Shown piece by piece: positions 16,469-24,908 of a DNA stretch of 64,000 bases. Position 1 is the stretch's first letter. Every line of letters begins with the position of its first letter. Made by a program: the position numbers and the translations under genes. Source of the stretch: Pseudarthrobacter sp. C4D7 (GTDB lineage: Bacteria > Actinomycetota > Actinomycetes > Actinomycetales > Micrococcaceae); contig NZ_JABFMW010000007.1 in NCBI RefSeq assembly GCF_013359725.1, forward strand, positions 62,001 to 126,000, in the 5' to 3' direction. The notes under the pieces are model-generated. The model saw nothing but the letters and a program-made list of their open reading frames with translations. It was not told the DNA's origin and made no database searches.

Positions 16469-16598
16469 TGTGTCCCCTAAACGTCTTCGGCTACCTGGCG
16501 GTGGTGATGCTTTGAATCGTACGTTACGGGTGCGCCCGCGCCCATATGCGCGCGCGGTGGCGCGGCGGATGTTTTGGCCGGTGGGGCCGGGGTTCGGG

Positions 16599-17822
16599 TC
16601 AGCGAAGGCCGCGCGTGCTGCGGGTGACCGTGAACTTCGGGTTGCGGCCTTCAACCACTGTGGGTCCTACGTGCCGTTCCAGGGCGGGCAGGTAGGACAG
16701 GTGCCGGTTATAGACGGTCCACAACTCACCGCCGGGTGCCAGGACGCGTCCCGCCGCCTCGATCATCTTCAGTCCGGCGCCGGCGTGCACGCCCGCCCCT
16801 ACGTGGAAGGGCGGGTTCAGCAGGACGGCGTCCACTGAACCGGCAGGGAACGTGCTGAGGGCGTCGTCCTGCAGCACGGTGATCCGGTCCGCCAGTCCGT
16901 TGGCGCGTGCGGTGGCCAGCGCGGACTGCACGGCGGCGGCAGACTGGTCCGTTGCCGTCACCGCGGCGGAGGGGAACTGCCTGGCATACATCGCGGCAAG
17001 GATCCCCGTGCCGCAGCCGAGGTCAACGGCGTGCCGGGCCGGCTTCATGGCCGGCAGGAACGTCAGGAGGAAGCGCGTGCCGATGTCCAGCCTGGGCCCG
17101 GCAAAAACAGCGCCGTGCGCGGCCACGTCCAGATCCAGCTCGTCAAGGTGCTCCATGACAGGAAACCGTGGGGAAGACGCAGGGGTTTTGGGACCGGAGG
17201 CATAAAGCACCCGGGATTTCTGCCGCGCGAGCTGGGGCTGGACGGAAGAGAAGTACCGTTCGAGGACTGCGTTCATGCCCAGTGACATGTGCTTCACCCG
17301 GCCACCTGCCAGCAGGCGGACGTCCGGCGCCGCGTACCTGGCCACGGCGGCCGCGATCTCCTCCAGCTCAGCCAGCGTCTTGGGCAGCTGCAGCAGGATG
17401 GTGTCCGCTCCGGCCAGCAGCTCGGGACCCAAGGGCAGCTGGAGGAAGTCGGATCCGCCGCTGCCCGGAGGGAGTCCGGCAGCGTCCCGCCGTGCTGAAA
17501 GTTCGGCAGCATTGAGCTGCAGCGCCCGCTCCCCGGTAACCAGGTCCTGGTGTACGCGCAGCGAGGCCGGGGCAAGCAGATCGGCGGCACCGAGCGTCAG
17601 GGCGCCGAAGCGGTCTCCGATAACGGCCACGGTGCTGCCCGCCCGCCCCAGCTGGACCGCCGATTCCAGCAGGAGCCGGTCGGTGGCGTCCCAGGCCTGC
17701 AGGTTGGGAGCTTCAACGTCGGGCCGCCGGCGCAGCATGTCGAAGATTTCCGCCAGGGTGTTTTCTGCCACCGGTGTCCTGCCGCCTTCTGTTGCCCTTG
17801 CCGGCCCCGGAGCCCGGGGCAT
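16599..17822 (-). CDS. Class I SAM-dependent methyltransferase, RsmC/RlmG-like
   Basis: This 407-residue protein has a degenerate N-terminal half and a catalytic C-terminal half. The latter carries motif I D-L-G-C-G-T-G, an acidic T-A-T-D-Q-S strand, and N-P-P-F-H, the N-P-P-F/Y signature of N-methyltransferases that modify bases. The two-domain plan matches RsmC/RlmG 16S/23S rRNA guanine-N2 methyltransferases. The ATG at 17822 overlaps the stop of the upstream monooxygenase gene (TGATG), so translation is coupled. That partner is unexpected for an rRNA enzyme. Target base unproven. Confidence 0.85.
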   Translation of the reverse strand: MPRAPGPARATEGGRTPVAENTLAEIFDMLRRRPDVEAPNLQAWDATDRLLLESAVQLGRAGSTVAVIGDRFGALTLGAADLLAPASLRVHQDLVTGERALQLNAAELSARRDAAGLPPGSGGSDFLQLPLGPELLAGADTILLQLPKTLAELEEIAAAVARYAAPDVRLLAGGRVKHMSLGMNAVLERYFSSVQPQLARQKSRVLYASGPKTPASSPRFPVMEHLDELDLDVAAHGAVFAGPRLDIGTRFLLTFLPAMKPARHAVDLGCGTGILAAMYARQFPSAAVTATDQSAAAVQSALATARANGLADRITVLQDDALSTFPAGSVDAVLLNPPFHVGAGVHAGAGLKMIEAAGRVLAPGGELWTVYNRHLSYLPALERHVGPTVVEGRNPKFTVTRSTRGLR

Positions 17823-18904
17823 CAACCCAACGTTACCGTTTCCGCCGCCGCCGCAAAGCCCGGCAGCTTCAGGATCGCAGCCACCGCAGCCCGCCCTGCC
17901 CGGTTGGCTCCGATGGTGGACGACGACGGCCCGTAACCAACCAGGTGGACACGCGGCTCGGGTGCCACCTGCGTCCCGTCCATGGCGATCCCGCCCCCAG
18001 GCCCACGGAGGTGGAGCGGCGCCAAATGCTCCAGTTCCGCCCTGAAGCCCGTCGCCCACAGGATGACATCGGCCCTCTGCAGGGTGCCGTCGGCACGGCG
18101 GACCCCCTCGGGTTCAATGGCGGTAAACATGGGCTGCCGGTCCAGAGCCCCGCGTTCCTTCGCCGCACGAAGGGCAGGCGTCCAGATCAGGCCCGTCACC
18201 GATACGACGCTTTGCGGCGGGAGCCCCTTGCGGACGCGCTCCTCCACGAGCGCTACGACGTCGTGGCCCGCCCTGGCATCAAATGCTTCGTCGCGCCACA
18301 CCGGCTCCCGGCGGGTGAACCAGCTGGTGGAGGTGATCAGTGAAATTTCCGCCAGGAGCCCCACGGCGGAGATACCTCCGCCCACGACAGCGACATGCCG
18401 GCCTTTGAACTCCTCGGCGGAGACGTAGCCGGCAACGTGAAGCTGCCTGCCGCGGAACGTTGACTGCCCGGGATAGACGGGCCAGAACGGGCGGGTCCAC
18501 GTGCCCGTGGCGTTGATGAGCGCCTTGGCGCTCCACTCACCGCGGGACGTCTCGATCCGCAGCCGCCCCACCGGACTGCTGTCTTCGCGCCGGACGGCCC
18601 AGACCTTGACGGGCCGGTGGACGGTGAGGCCCAACTCAGCCTCGTAGTTGCCGAAATAGCGCGTCAGGAACCCGGAACTGGGCTCCGCCGGATCTACGTC
18701 GGGTTTTGCGATGCCGGGCAGGTCGCTGATCCCGTTGACCGTACCCATGCGAAGGCTCTTCCACCGGTGCCGCCACGCACCCCCGGGACCTTCCTCGGCG
18801 TCGAGCACGGCATAGTCAACGCCCCGGCGCTGGAGGTGGTACGCGGCCGACAGGCCCGCCTGGCCACCCCCGATGACCACCACATCGGTTAGGTCAGCAA
18901 TCAC
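17822..18904 (-). CDS. Flavin-containing monooxygenase-like oxidoreductase
   Basis: This 360-residue protein has an FAD site G-G-G-Q-A-G near residues 12-17 and an NADPH site G-G-G-I-S-A at about 175-180. An A-T-G-F segment near the C-terminal third is typical of FMO/Baeyer-Villiger-related proteins of the COG2072 type. It probably oxygenates or oxidises a small molecule with NADPH and O2. The start is GTG at 18904 with a -10 box 6 nt before it, so the mRNA is probably leaderless. It is divergent from cfa, with 46 bp between the starts, and coupled to the methyltransferase. No substrate can be assigned. Confidence 0.88.
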   Translation of the reverse strand: MIADLTDVVVIGGGQAGLSAAYHLQRRGVDYAVLDAEEGPGGAWRHRWKSLRMGTVNGISDLPGIAKPDVDPAEPSSGFLTRYFGNYEAELGLTVHRPVKVWAVRREDSSPVGRLRIETSRGEWSAKALINATGTWTRPFWPVYPGQSTFRGRQLHVAGYVSAEEFKGRHVAVVGGGISAVGLLAEISLITSTSWFTRREPVWRDEAFDARAGHDVVALVEERVRKGLPPQSVVSVTGLIWTPALRAAKERGALDRQPMFTAIEPEGVRRADGTLQRADVILWATGFRAELEHLAPLHLRGPGGGIAMDGTQVAPEPRVHLVGYGPSSSTIGANRAGRAAVAAILKLPGFAAAAETVTLG

Positions 18905-18910
18905 TCCCCA

Positions 18911-18916
18911 ATGATA
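18911..18916 (-). promoter_or_regulatory. -10 box of the monooxygenase gene
   Basis: On the minus strand TATCAT stands 6 nt before the GTG at 18904, a leaderless arrangement. It lies back to back with the cfa promoter. Confidence 0.55.
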
Positions 18917-18938
18917 GTCGTGGAGGCCGGCCCGGCCT

Positions 18939-18944
18939 TAGGGT
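18939..18944 (+). promoter_or_regulatory. -10 box of cfa
   Basis: TAGGGT ends 6 nt before the ATG at 18951, implying a leaderless cfa mRNA. Confidence 0.5.
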
Positions 18945-18950
18945 GGGCGC

Positions 18951-20279
18951 ATGAACACAGAAGCAGCATCACCCGAACCAGGAACTACGGGGCACGCCGC
19001 GCGGCTGGAAAAGGCCTTGGGGGTTGTTTTGGGAACCGCGCACTCACCTCTGCGGCTCCGGGCGTGGGATGGCTCTGAAGCGGGACCGGCCGCCGCGCCC
19101 GTGCTGGAGTTCAAGTCCCGCAAAGCACTGCGGCGCATCCTCTGGTCGCCGGGACAGCTGGGCCTGAGCCGGGCATACGTGGCGGGCGACATCGACGCTC
19201 CCGGTGACATTTTCGCCGCCTTCACGGCCCTGAGCTCGGCGGGAAAGTTTGCAGAGCCAGGCCCGTTCCGTCCTCTCTCCGCCGGCGAGCTCTTGCTGCT
19301 GCTGCGCACCGCGGCCCGCCTCGGCGCCATTGGGCCCAACCCCGCTCCACCTCCCGAGGAAGCGCGGGTGGCCAAGAAGGGCAGGATGCACTCCCGCCGC
19401 CGGGATTCGGCCGCGATCTCCCATCATTACGACGTCGGCAACGACTTTTACGCCCTGGTGCTGGGGCCCTCCATGGTCTACTCCTGCGCCGTGTGGCCTG
19501 AGGATGCCGGGCCGGATGGTGGCCCAGTCGACGGCCTGGATGCTGCGCAGGAGGCCAAGCTGGACCTTGTCTGCCGCAAGCTGGGGCTCCAGCCGGGAAT
19601 GCGGGTCCTCGACGTGGGATGCGGGTGGGGCAGCTTCGCGCTCCACGCTGCAGCCAGGTACGGCGCCACGATAGTGGGCGTGACGCTGTCAACAGAGCAG
19701 GCCACGCTGGCGCGGAAACGTGCAGCGGATGCCGGCCTCACGGACAGGGTCGAAATCCGGGTACAGGATTACCGCGACGTGACGGACGGGCCGTTCGACG
19801 CCATCAGCTCCATCGGCATGTCCGAGCACGTGGGCCGGGCCCAGACCCCCGCGTACGCTGCAGCGCTTTTCGGGCTGCTGCGCCCCGGCGGCCGGCTGCT
19901 GAACCATGCCATCTCCTGGAACGCGGGCCCCACCGCTCCGGATCCGGACTCGTTTATCCCCCGGTACGTCTTCCCGGACGGCGAGATGATCAGCCTGGGC
20001 GAGATGGTCTCCGCCCTGGAAACCGCCCGGTTTGAAGTCCTGGACGTGGAGGCCCTGCGGCCCCATTACGCCCTGACCCTCCGGGCCTGGGTCAGCCGGC
20101 TGGAGGAGAACTGGGAGGAAGCGGTGCGCCTGGCCGGTGCGGGGCGCGCACGGGTGTGGCGGCTCTACATGGCAGCCAGCGCCATCGGATTCGAAAATGG
20201 GCTCACCGGGGTCAACCAGGTCCTGGTGCGCCGGCCGGGCGGGGAGGAACCACCGCTGCGCCGTAGTGCCTGGCTGTGA
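18951..20279 (+). CDS. cfa: Cyclopropane-fatty-acyl-phospholipid synthase family methyltransferase
   Basis: This 442-residue enzyme is expected to transfer a methylene group from SAM to cis-unsaturated acyl chains of membrane phospholipids. The Cfa hallmark H-H-Y-D-V-G-N-D-F-Y is at about residues 158-167. The SAM motif V-L-D-V-G-C-G-W-G-S is at about 218-227, and S-I-G-M-S-E-H-V-G (about 283-291) matches the Cfa active-site loop. N-terminal substrate-binding domain 1-130. Its usual partners, DUF1365 and the FAD oxidoreductase, are 17 kb away at the window's left edge, so this copy stands alone. Related methyltransferases make methyl-branched lipids, so the exact product is uncertain. Confidence 0.9.
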   Translation: MNTEAASPEPGTTGHAARLEKALGVVLGTAHSPLRLRAWDGSEAGPAAAPVLEFKSRKALRRILWSPGQLGLSRAYVAGDIDAPGDIFAAFTALSSAGKFAEPGPFRPLSAGELLLLLRTAARLGAIGPNPAPPPEEARVAKKGRMHSRRRDSAAISHHYDVGNDFYALVLGPSMVYSCAVWPEDAGPDGGPVDGLDAAQEAKLDLVCRKLGLQPGMRVLDVGCGWGSFALHAAARYGATIVGVTLSTEQATLARKRAADAGLTDRVEIRVQDYRDVTDGPFDAISSIGMSEHVGRAQTPAYAAALFGLLRPGGRLLNHAISWNAGPTAPDPDSFIPRYVFPDGEMISLGEMVSALETARFEVLDVEALRPHYALTLRAWVSRLEENWEEAVRLAGAGRARVWRLYMAASAIGFENGLTGVNQVLVRRPGGEEPPLRRSAWL

Positions 20280-20285
20280 CGCCAG

Positions 20286-20321
20286 CGCCCTCCTGCCGGG
20301 ACGTCACCCGGCAGGAGGGCG
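20286..20321. terminator. Hairpin terminator between convergent genes
   Basis: A perfect 15-bp stem (20286-20300 with 20307-20321) closes a 6-nt loop. It has no T-run, as is common for actinobacterial terminators. It probably serves both cfa and the convergent symporter operon. Confidence 0.75.
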
Positions 20322-20359
20322 GTCTGGTGACCCTGCGGGCGGGCCTCAATCCGGCCCGG

Positions 20360-22036
20360 CTAGGCGACGGGGGAAGGTCCGCCCGGCTGGGTGAAGTGCC
20401 GCGTCTTGTCGATCTGCACCACTTTCGGATCCGTTTCGTCTGCTGCGTAGTCCGTGGGCCGGGTAAGGTCCACTCCCGCGCGGACTTTCAGGGCCCGCAG
20501 GATAAGGGTCAGCAGCGCTGCCACCACCAGGTTCAGCACGAACGCCGATACCGCGATGTAGACGCTGAAGTCCGTGCCCGGGATGGGCGCCACGGAACCG
20601 CCGAAGTGCGCCTTGGTCACGGGATTGACCACGTTGTAGGCGGATACGGTGCCGAAGGTGATCCCCACCGCCCAGCCCGCCAGGAGGGCCCAGCGGTCGA
20701 ACCACCGGGTGTAGAGGCCTGCCACGACGGCGGGGAAGGTCTGCAGGATCCAGATGCCGCCCAGCAGCTGCATGTTGATGGCCGCAGACTGGTCCATGGC
20801 GATCACGAAGACCAGGGCGCCCACCTTCACCACCAGGGAGACAATTTTGGACACCTTCGCCTCGGTCTTTGGATCGACGTCCGGGCGGATGAAGTCGCGG
20901 TAGATGTTACGGGTGAACATGTTCGCCGCCGCGATGGACATGATGGCCGCCGGCACCAGCGCCCCGATGGCGATCGCAGCCAAAGCGATTCCGGCAAACC
21001 AGGCCGGGAAGTGGTCCAGGAACAGCTGCGGCACCACCAGCTGCGGATTCACCGACCCGTCCAGGTCTATGGGCCTGGTACCCGCCTTGATGGCTACGAA
21101 ACCCAACAGAGCCAGGAAACCAAGCATCAGCGAATACAGCGGCAGGATGGCAGCATTGCGGCGGATGGTGTTGCGGGCCTTGGAGGCCAGCACCGCCGTG
21201 ACCGAATGCGGGTACATGAAGAGCGCCATGGCCGAGCCCAGGGCCAGCGACCAGTAGGCGGAGTAGTTGGCCTCCCCGGGCACAAAGACACCTGCCGGTT
21301 TGCCCGTTGCCGGGTTGACGGTCCCCAGTTTGGTTTGCGCCGCCCCGAAGATGGAGTCCCAGCCCCCGAACTTGATGGGCAGGTAGATCACGGCGACGAT
21401 CACGGCGAGGTAGATCAGCAGGTCTTTGACGACGGCGATCATCGCCGGGGCGCGCAGGCCCGAGGTGTAGGTATAGGCGGCCAGGACCACGAAGGCGAGG
21501 ATCAGCGGGAGGTCCGTCAGCAGGACGTTGCCGGAACTGCCCAGGCCAAGGACGGTGAGCACCGCTTTGATGCCCACCAACTGCAGCGCGATGTAAGGCA
21601 TGGTTGCGACGATGCCCGTCACGGCGACAGCCAGGGAGAGCCAGCGGCTCCCGTAGCGGCCTCCTACGAAATCGGCCGAGGTGACGTAGCCATGGCGGTG
21701 GGAGACCGACCACAACCTGCTCATGATGATGAAGATGATGGGATACAGGACGATCGTGTACGGCACGGCGAAGAAGCCGCTGACAGCGCCGGTGGCCCAC
21801 ATTGCCGCGGGCACCGCCACGAAGGTGTACGCGGTGTAAAGGTCCCCGCCCAAGAGGAACCACGTGATCCAGGTACCAAAGCCGCGGCCGCCGAGTCCCC
21901 ACTCGTCCAGGCTGTGCAGCCCCTCCACCTCGGCGCTGCGGCGCCATTTGGCGGCCAGGAAGCCCATCACGGCCACGACGACGAAGAGCAGCACCACAAT
22001 GATCAGGGCAGTCCAGTTGATGTCGCGGGCGTTCAT
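20360..22036 (-). CDS. Sodium:solute symporter (monocarboxylate type)
   Basis: This 558-residue membrane protein of the solute:sodium symporter family has about 13 hydrophobic segments. The first lies at residues 9-27, and the conserved SSS region G-T-W-I-T-W-F-L-L-G-G-D-L-Y follows. Later segments contain F-M-Y-P-H-S and A-A-N-M-F-T-R-N-I-Y. The overall pattern resembles MctC-type acetate/pyruvate/propionate transporters. The ATG at 22036 overlaps the DUF3311 stop by four bases; a longer frame upstream would lie in that gene. Symporter plus a small DUF3311 protein is a recurring pair, so they probably work together. Substrate unproven. Confidence 0.93.
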   Translation of the reverse strand: MNARDINWTALIIVVLLFVVVAVMGFLAAKWRRSAEVEGLHSLDEWGLGGRGFGTWITWFLLGGDLYTAYTFVAVPAAMWATGAVSGFFAVPYTIVLYPIIFIIMSRLWSVSHRHGYVTSADFVGGRYGSRWLSLAVAVTGIVATMPYIALQLVGIKAVLTVLGLGSSGNVLLTDLPLILAFVVLAAYTYTSGLRAPAMIAVVKDLLIYLAVIVAVIYLPIKFGGWDSIFGAAQTKLGTVNPATGKPAGVFVPGEANYSAYWSLALGSAMALFMYPHSVTAVLASKARNTIRRNAAILPLYSLMLGFLALLGFVAIKAGTRPIDLDGSVNPQLVVPQLFLDHFPAWFAGIALAAIAIGALVPAAIMSIAAANMFTRNIYRDFIRPDVDPKTEAKVSKIVSLVVKVGALVFVIAMDQSAAINMQLLGGIWILQTFPAVVAGLYTRWFDRWALLAGWAVGITFGTVSAYNVVNPVTKAHFGGSVAPIPGTDFSVYIAVSAFVLNLVVAALLTLILRALKVRAGVDLTRPTDYAADETDPKVVQIDKTRHFTQPGGPSPVA

Positions 22037-22407
22037 GGCCGGTCCCCTCCGAAGCCCGATCCGGCTGAGCCGGTGCCCGCCCGCGGCGGGCCACCGGCAC
22101 GGGCCTCGGCCCGCCGTCGCCGGTCTTCCCTGGTGACCAGCCAGTACGCGCTGCTGGTGAGGATCGCGGATATCGGAACCCACAGCAGCTGGTACCAGTA
22201 GAAGAACGGCATCCCGCCCAACCTCGGCGCATCAAAGGAGTAGAGCTGCGGCAGGAGGGGAATCAGGATGGCGGCAGCAAGCAGGATGCCGGCGCCGAGG
22301 TAAGGGGCGGGCCTGGCCGGTCCGCGGATGGGGGTGTCCCGCGTCAAGCGCCGCGGTTCTCCGGGAGAAGTGGGGTCTTTGGGGCTGTAGCCATCTGCGT
22401 GGGACAT
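22033..22407 (-). CDS. DUF3311 small membrane protein
   Basis: This 124-residue protein has a hydrophilic N-terminus and two membrane segments at about residues 38-54 and 66-88 (with F-Y-W-Y-Q-L-L-W-V-P). The tail is basic and Pro/Gly-rich. The ATG at 22407 has AGGAGG 6 nt upstream; the in-frame codon 21 nt earlier lacks this. It overlaps the symporter start by four bases. DUF3311 proteins almost always precede SSS symporters and are presumed accessory subunits. No independent function is known. Confidence 0.88.
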   Translation of the reverse strand: MSHADGYSPKDPTSPGEPRRLTRDTPIRGPARPAPYLGAGILLAAAILIPLLPQLYSFDAPRLGGMPFFYWYQLLWVPISAILTSSAYWLVTREDRRRRAEARAGGPPRAGTGSAGSGFGGDRP

Positions 22408-22553
22408 CTGCGACCTCCTCGTCAGCATGTCCCGCGGCCGCCGCCTCGGACGAAAGCGGTCCGGAGGCGGGACGATGTGCCCTCATTCACAGTTGTACCG
22501 CTCAGGGACCGGCATCGGAAGGGGTTTGGCCCATAACAGTTGCCGGTGGCAAC

Positions 22554-22588
22554 AAAAAAAGGGAACCATACGGGGATGGTTCCCTTTT
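22554..22588 (-). terminator. Terminator of tRNA-Ala copy 1
   Basis: On the minus strand, right after the tRNA, GGGAACCAT pairs with ATGGTTCCC (22576-22584 with 22561-22569). Seven Ts follow (22554-22560). It is an ideal intrinsic terminator. Confidence 0.95.
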
Positions 22589-22599
22589 CTCTGTATCGG

Positions 22600-22672
22600 T
22601 GGAGCTGAGGGGACTCGAACCCCTGACCCCCTGCATGCCATGCAGGTGCGCTACCAGCTGCGCCACAGCCCC
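22600..22672 (-). tRNA. tRNA-Ala(GGC), copy 1
   Basis: A 73-nt cloverleaf with acceptor GGGGCTG/CAGCTCC and a T-loop TTCGAGT. The anticodon loop ATGGCAT gives anticodon GGC, which reads GCC/GCT alanine codons. The acceptor G3 pairs with T70, the G-U identity element of tRNA-Ala. CCA is not encoded. Identical over its whole length to the copy at 22918-22990. Confidence 0.97.
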
Positions 22673-22874
22673 GTACTTTTCGCTGATCCGGTCGAATTCC
22701 CCGGAGCAACCTGACCAGAGTAATGCACTTTTCCGCCGGACGCCAATCGGCCGCCCCCTGGCGCTGCAGCGCCCTGAACGCACCCTGTCCCGGACACATT
22801 CCCCCGGAAGGCGCGGGTGCGGGTCCGGACCGCGGTGTACTTCATCTACGCCGGAGGCGCCGGGACGGGCGCAC

Positions 22875-22912
22875 AAAAAAGTCCGCCGGAACCTTACGGT
22901 TCCGACGGACTT
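22875..22912 (-). terminator. Terminator of tRNA-Ala copy 2
   Basis: A 15-bp stem with one mismatch (22898-22912 with 22879-22893) and a TTAC-type loop, followed on the minus strand by six Ts (22875-22880). It differs in sequence from the terminator of copy 1. Confidence 0.93.
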
Positions 22913-22917
22913 ACCGG

Positions 22918-22990
22918 TGGAGCTGAGGGGACTCGAACCCCTGACCCCCTGCATGCCATGCAGGTGCGCTACCAGCTGCGCCACAGCCCC
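22918..22990 (-). tRNA. tRNA-Ala(GGC), copy 2
   Basis: Identical to the copy 318 bp away (22600-22672), with anticodon GGC and the G3-U70 pair. It lies directly upstream of copy 1 on the same strand, but a strong terminator between them and a separate promoter make them independent units. Two copies fit the heavy use of GCC codons in this genome. Confidence 0.97.
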
Positions 22991-23046
22991 GGATGGTTGC
23001 TGCCCTTACGAGCTTTCTTCAGGGTCTCCCCCGAAGCAACTCAAAT

Positions 23047-23076
23047 ATCTTAGAACAGCAATTCCGAAAATTCCAA
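23047..23076 (-). promoter_or_regulatory. Promoter of tRNA-Ala copy 2
   Basis: On the minus strand -35 TTGGAA (23071-23076) and -10 TAAGAT (23047-23052) are 18 bp apart in an unusually AT-rich patch, about 55 nt before the tRNA. Confidence 0.6.
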
Positions 23077-23104
23077 ATCGGGAATATTCACCGCAGGGCG
23101 GGGC

Positions 23105-23506
23105 CTACTCGCTGTCGGAAACGGCACCGGCTTTGGCGGATGAGTCGTCACCGAGCTGGAGGTCAACCACGGGGCAGTCCTTCCAGAGACGCTCCAGGGC
23201 GTAGAACACGCGGTCTTCCTCGTGCTGGACGTGGATGACGACGTCGGCGTAATCGAGTAGGACCCAGCGGCCGCCCGACCTGCCCTCACGGCGGACCGGC
23301 CGCAGGTCCTGCTTGGCGAGTTCTACTTCGATGCCGTCCACGATGGCGTTGACCTGGCGCTCGCTGGGCGCAGATGCGATGAGGAAAACGTCAGCGAGGG
23401 CCAGCCGTTCACTCACATCCATGGCGACGATGTCCTGGGCGATCTTGTCCGCGGCAGCTTTGGCAGCTGTTCGGGCAATGGCGATGGACGATTCTGTTGC
23501 AGTCAC
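23105..23506 (-). CDS. rsfS: Ribosome silencing factor RsfS
   Basis: This 133-residue protein of the RsfS/Iojap/YbeB family binds L14 on the 50S subunit and blocks subunit joining when nutrients fall. The family core is present: D-V-F-L-I-A-S-A-x-S-E-R-Q-V at about residues 40-53, then G-R-W-V-L-L-D-Y-A-D-V-V-I-H-V at about 78-92, and Y-x-L-E-R-L-W at about 101-107. AAGGAG stands before the start, which is GTG. Upstream lie the tail-anchored unknown and nadD, the classic nadD-rsfS neighbourhood. Confidence 0.97.
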   Translation of the reverse strand: MTATESSIAIARTAAKAAADKIAQDIVAMDVSERLALADVFLIASAPSERQVNAIVDGIEVELAKQDLRPVRREGRSGGRWVLLDYADVVIHVQHEEDRVFYALERLWKDCPVVDLQLGDDSSAKAGAVSDSE

Positions 23507-23548
23507 GTGACTCCTTGGTTGGTTTAAGTATTGATGCCGGCAGGCGGG

Positions 23549-24901
23549 TCAGCGGGACATGCCGCTGATGATCAGGGTGACGCCGGCGATGAGGGCCAGG
23601 ATCCCGAATACGAGAATGCTGAACTGGAGGACGCGGTTCCGGCGGGCCCTTGTCAAGCCCGCGGTGGCGGCGTCCAGGGGATCCAGTCCGTACGCGGACC
23701 GGGCCGGAACCCGCGGAAGATCCTCGAAAAGATCTTCCGACCGGTCCCGCGGCTTGCTGTCCCGCGTGGCGTGGGAGGTTTCCGCCGGTCCGGCTGCCTG
23801 GTTGGGACGGCCCGCAGACTTGGCGGCTGCCTCGGCCAGGGCGATGACCTGGGAACGGCCCGCGGCGGAGGCCGGGGCGGACGGCTTGGGACGGGCGGCC
23901 GGCCGCCGATTTCCTGGCACCGGAACCTTGGTGCCCGGCCTGGTGATGACCGGAACGTGGGAGGTAGCCGGTGGCTTCATGACCGGCCGGTCGACGCCGG
24001 GCACCTGGACGAACTCCAGCGGCGTCACCATCGCCAGGTTGTTCGCGGTGGACGGCCCCGGCTTGTTCTGGGGCGCAGAGTCCCGGGGAGCAGAGTCCTG
24101 GGGCGTGGGGTCTTTTGGCGCTGGCTCTTTTGGCGTGCGGCCCTTTGCTGCCGGGTCCTTTGGCGCTGGGTTTTTGCCCGGACCGCCGGCCGTACTGCCC
24201 GCCTGCTCGGCAAGCTTCTGCCGGGCGAGGGCTCGGCGGTTCATCACGGCCGCCCGTTCGGCCAGGGCAATCTGTTCGGCCAGGATGTCCGGATCCACGG
24301 CTTCCGGGTCCAGGGAGGCAATGTGCTCCATCTTGGCAATCTGGTTCCTTGCCTGCGCGGCAATCAGCGCGCGGGCCTCCAGTGCCTGTTCCACCGTCAT
24401 GCCCTCAGGGGTGTTTCCGGGCGAGCCCTTGGAACCGCTGTTCTTCTCACCGGGAGCTTCAGGGCGTTCCCCCGCCGGCTTTGCCGCGGGCTCCGCAGCG
24501 GCCGGGGGTGCAACGACGGGATTGGCGGCAGTCAGCGCCTGCTCTTTGAGTTGCTGCAGACGCAGCTGGCGCCGGGTGGGCGGGCCGCCGGCGGCAAGCT
24601 GCCCCTCTTTTTCCTCAAGCTCCTTGATGGTACGCAGCGTGGCCCGGTCCCGGGCCCGGATCTGGGAGGAGCGCTGCGTGGCCGGCGACTCCGGGGCCCC
24701 TTGAGGTGGCGCCGCGGAGGTGGCTCCGACGGCGGCATCAGTGTGCGGTGCCGGATCCCGGCCGTCCCGTGAAGGTGCACTGGCAGCCGGCCGGTCCGCG
24801 GCAGGCAGGCGCTGCTCCGTGGCAGGCAGGGCAGCCTGTTGGGCGTCCCTGGCCTTCCGGAGTTCCCGGCGGCTGCGGATTGGGGGCTGTTCCTGACTCA
24901 T
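23549..24901 (-). CDS. Tail-anchored Pro/Ala-rich hypothetical protein
   Basis: This 450-residue protein begins MSQEQPPIRSRRELRKAR, a basic helix. Over 350 residues are Ala/Pro/Lys/Glu-rich and low in complexity, including short tandem units such as P-K-D-P and P-R-D-S around residues 245-285. One membrane segment sits at the very C-terminus (about residues 427-447, S-I-L-V-F-G-I-L-A-L-I-A-G-V). It is therefore a cytosolic protein held in the membrane by its tail. It lies between nadD (6-nt gap) and rsfS, where Arthrobacter relatives may carry a similar gene. I do not recognise a function. A longer frame upstream overlaps nadD and is rejected. Confidence 0.8.
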   Translation of the reverse strand: MSQEQPPIRSRRELRKARDAQQAALPATEQRLPAADRPAASAPSRDGRDPAPHTDAAVGATSAAPPQGAPESPATQRSSQIRARDRATLRTIKELEEKEGQLAAGGPPTRRQLRLQQLKEQALTAANPVVAPPAAAEPAAKPAGERPEAPGEKNSGSKGSPGNTPEGMTVEQALEARALIAAQARNQIAKMEHIASLDPEAVDPDILAEQIALAERAAVMNRRALARQKLAEQAGSTAGGPGKNPAPKDPAAKGRTPKEPAPKDPTPQDSAPRDSAPQNKPGPSTANNLAMVTPLEFVQVPGVDRPVMKPPATSHVPVITRPGTKVPVPGNRRPAARPKPSAPASAAGRSQVIALAEAAAKSAGRPNQAAGPAETSHATRDSKPRDRSEDLFEDLPRVPARSAYGLDPLDAATAGLTRARRNRVLQFSILVFGILALIAGVTLIISGMSR

Positions 24902-24908
24902 TGAGAAC

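Noticed and set aside
20276..22201. A 641-codon open frame on the plus strand opposite the symporter
   Set aside because: It is antisense to a clear 558-residue membrane transporter. Its translation is His/Arg/Asp-rich and unlike any protein family. High GC creates such long mirror frames.
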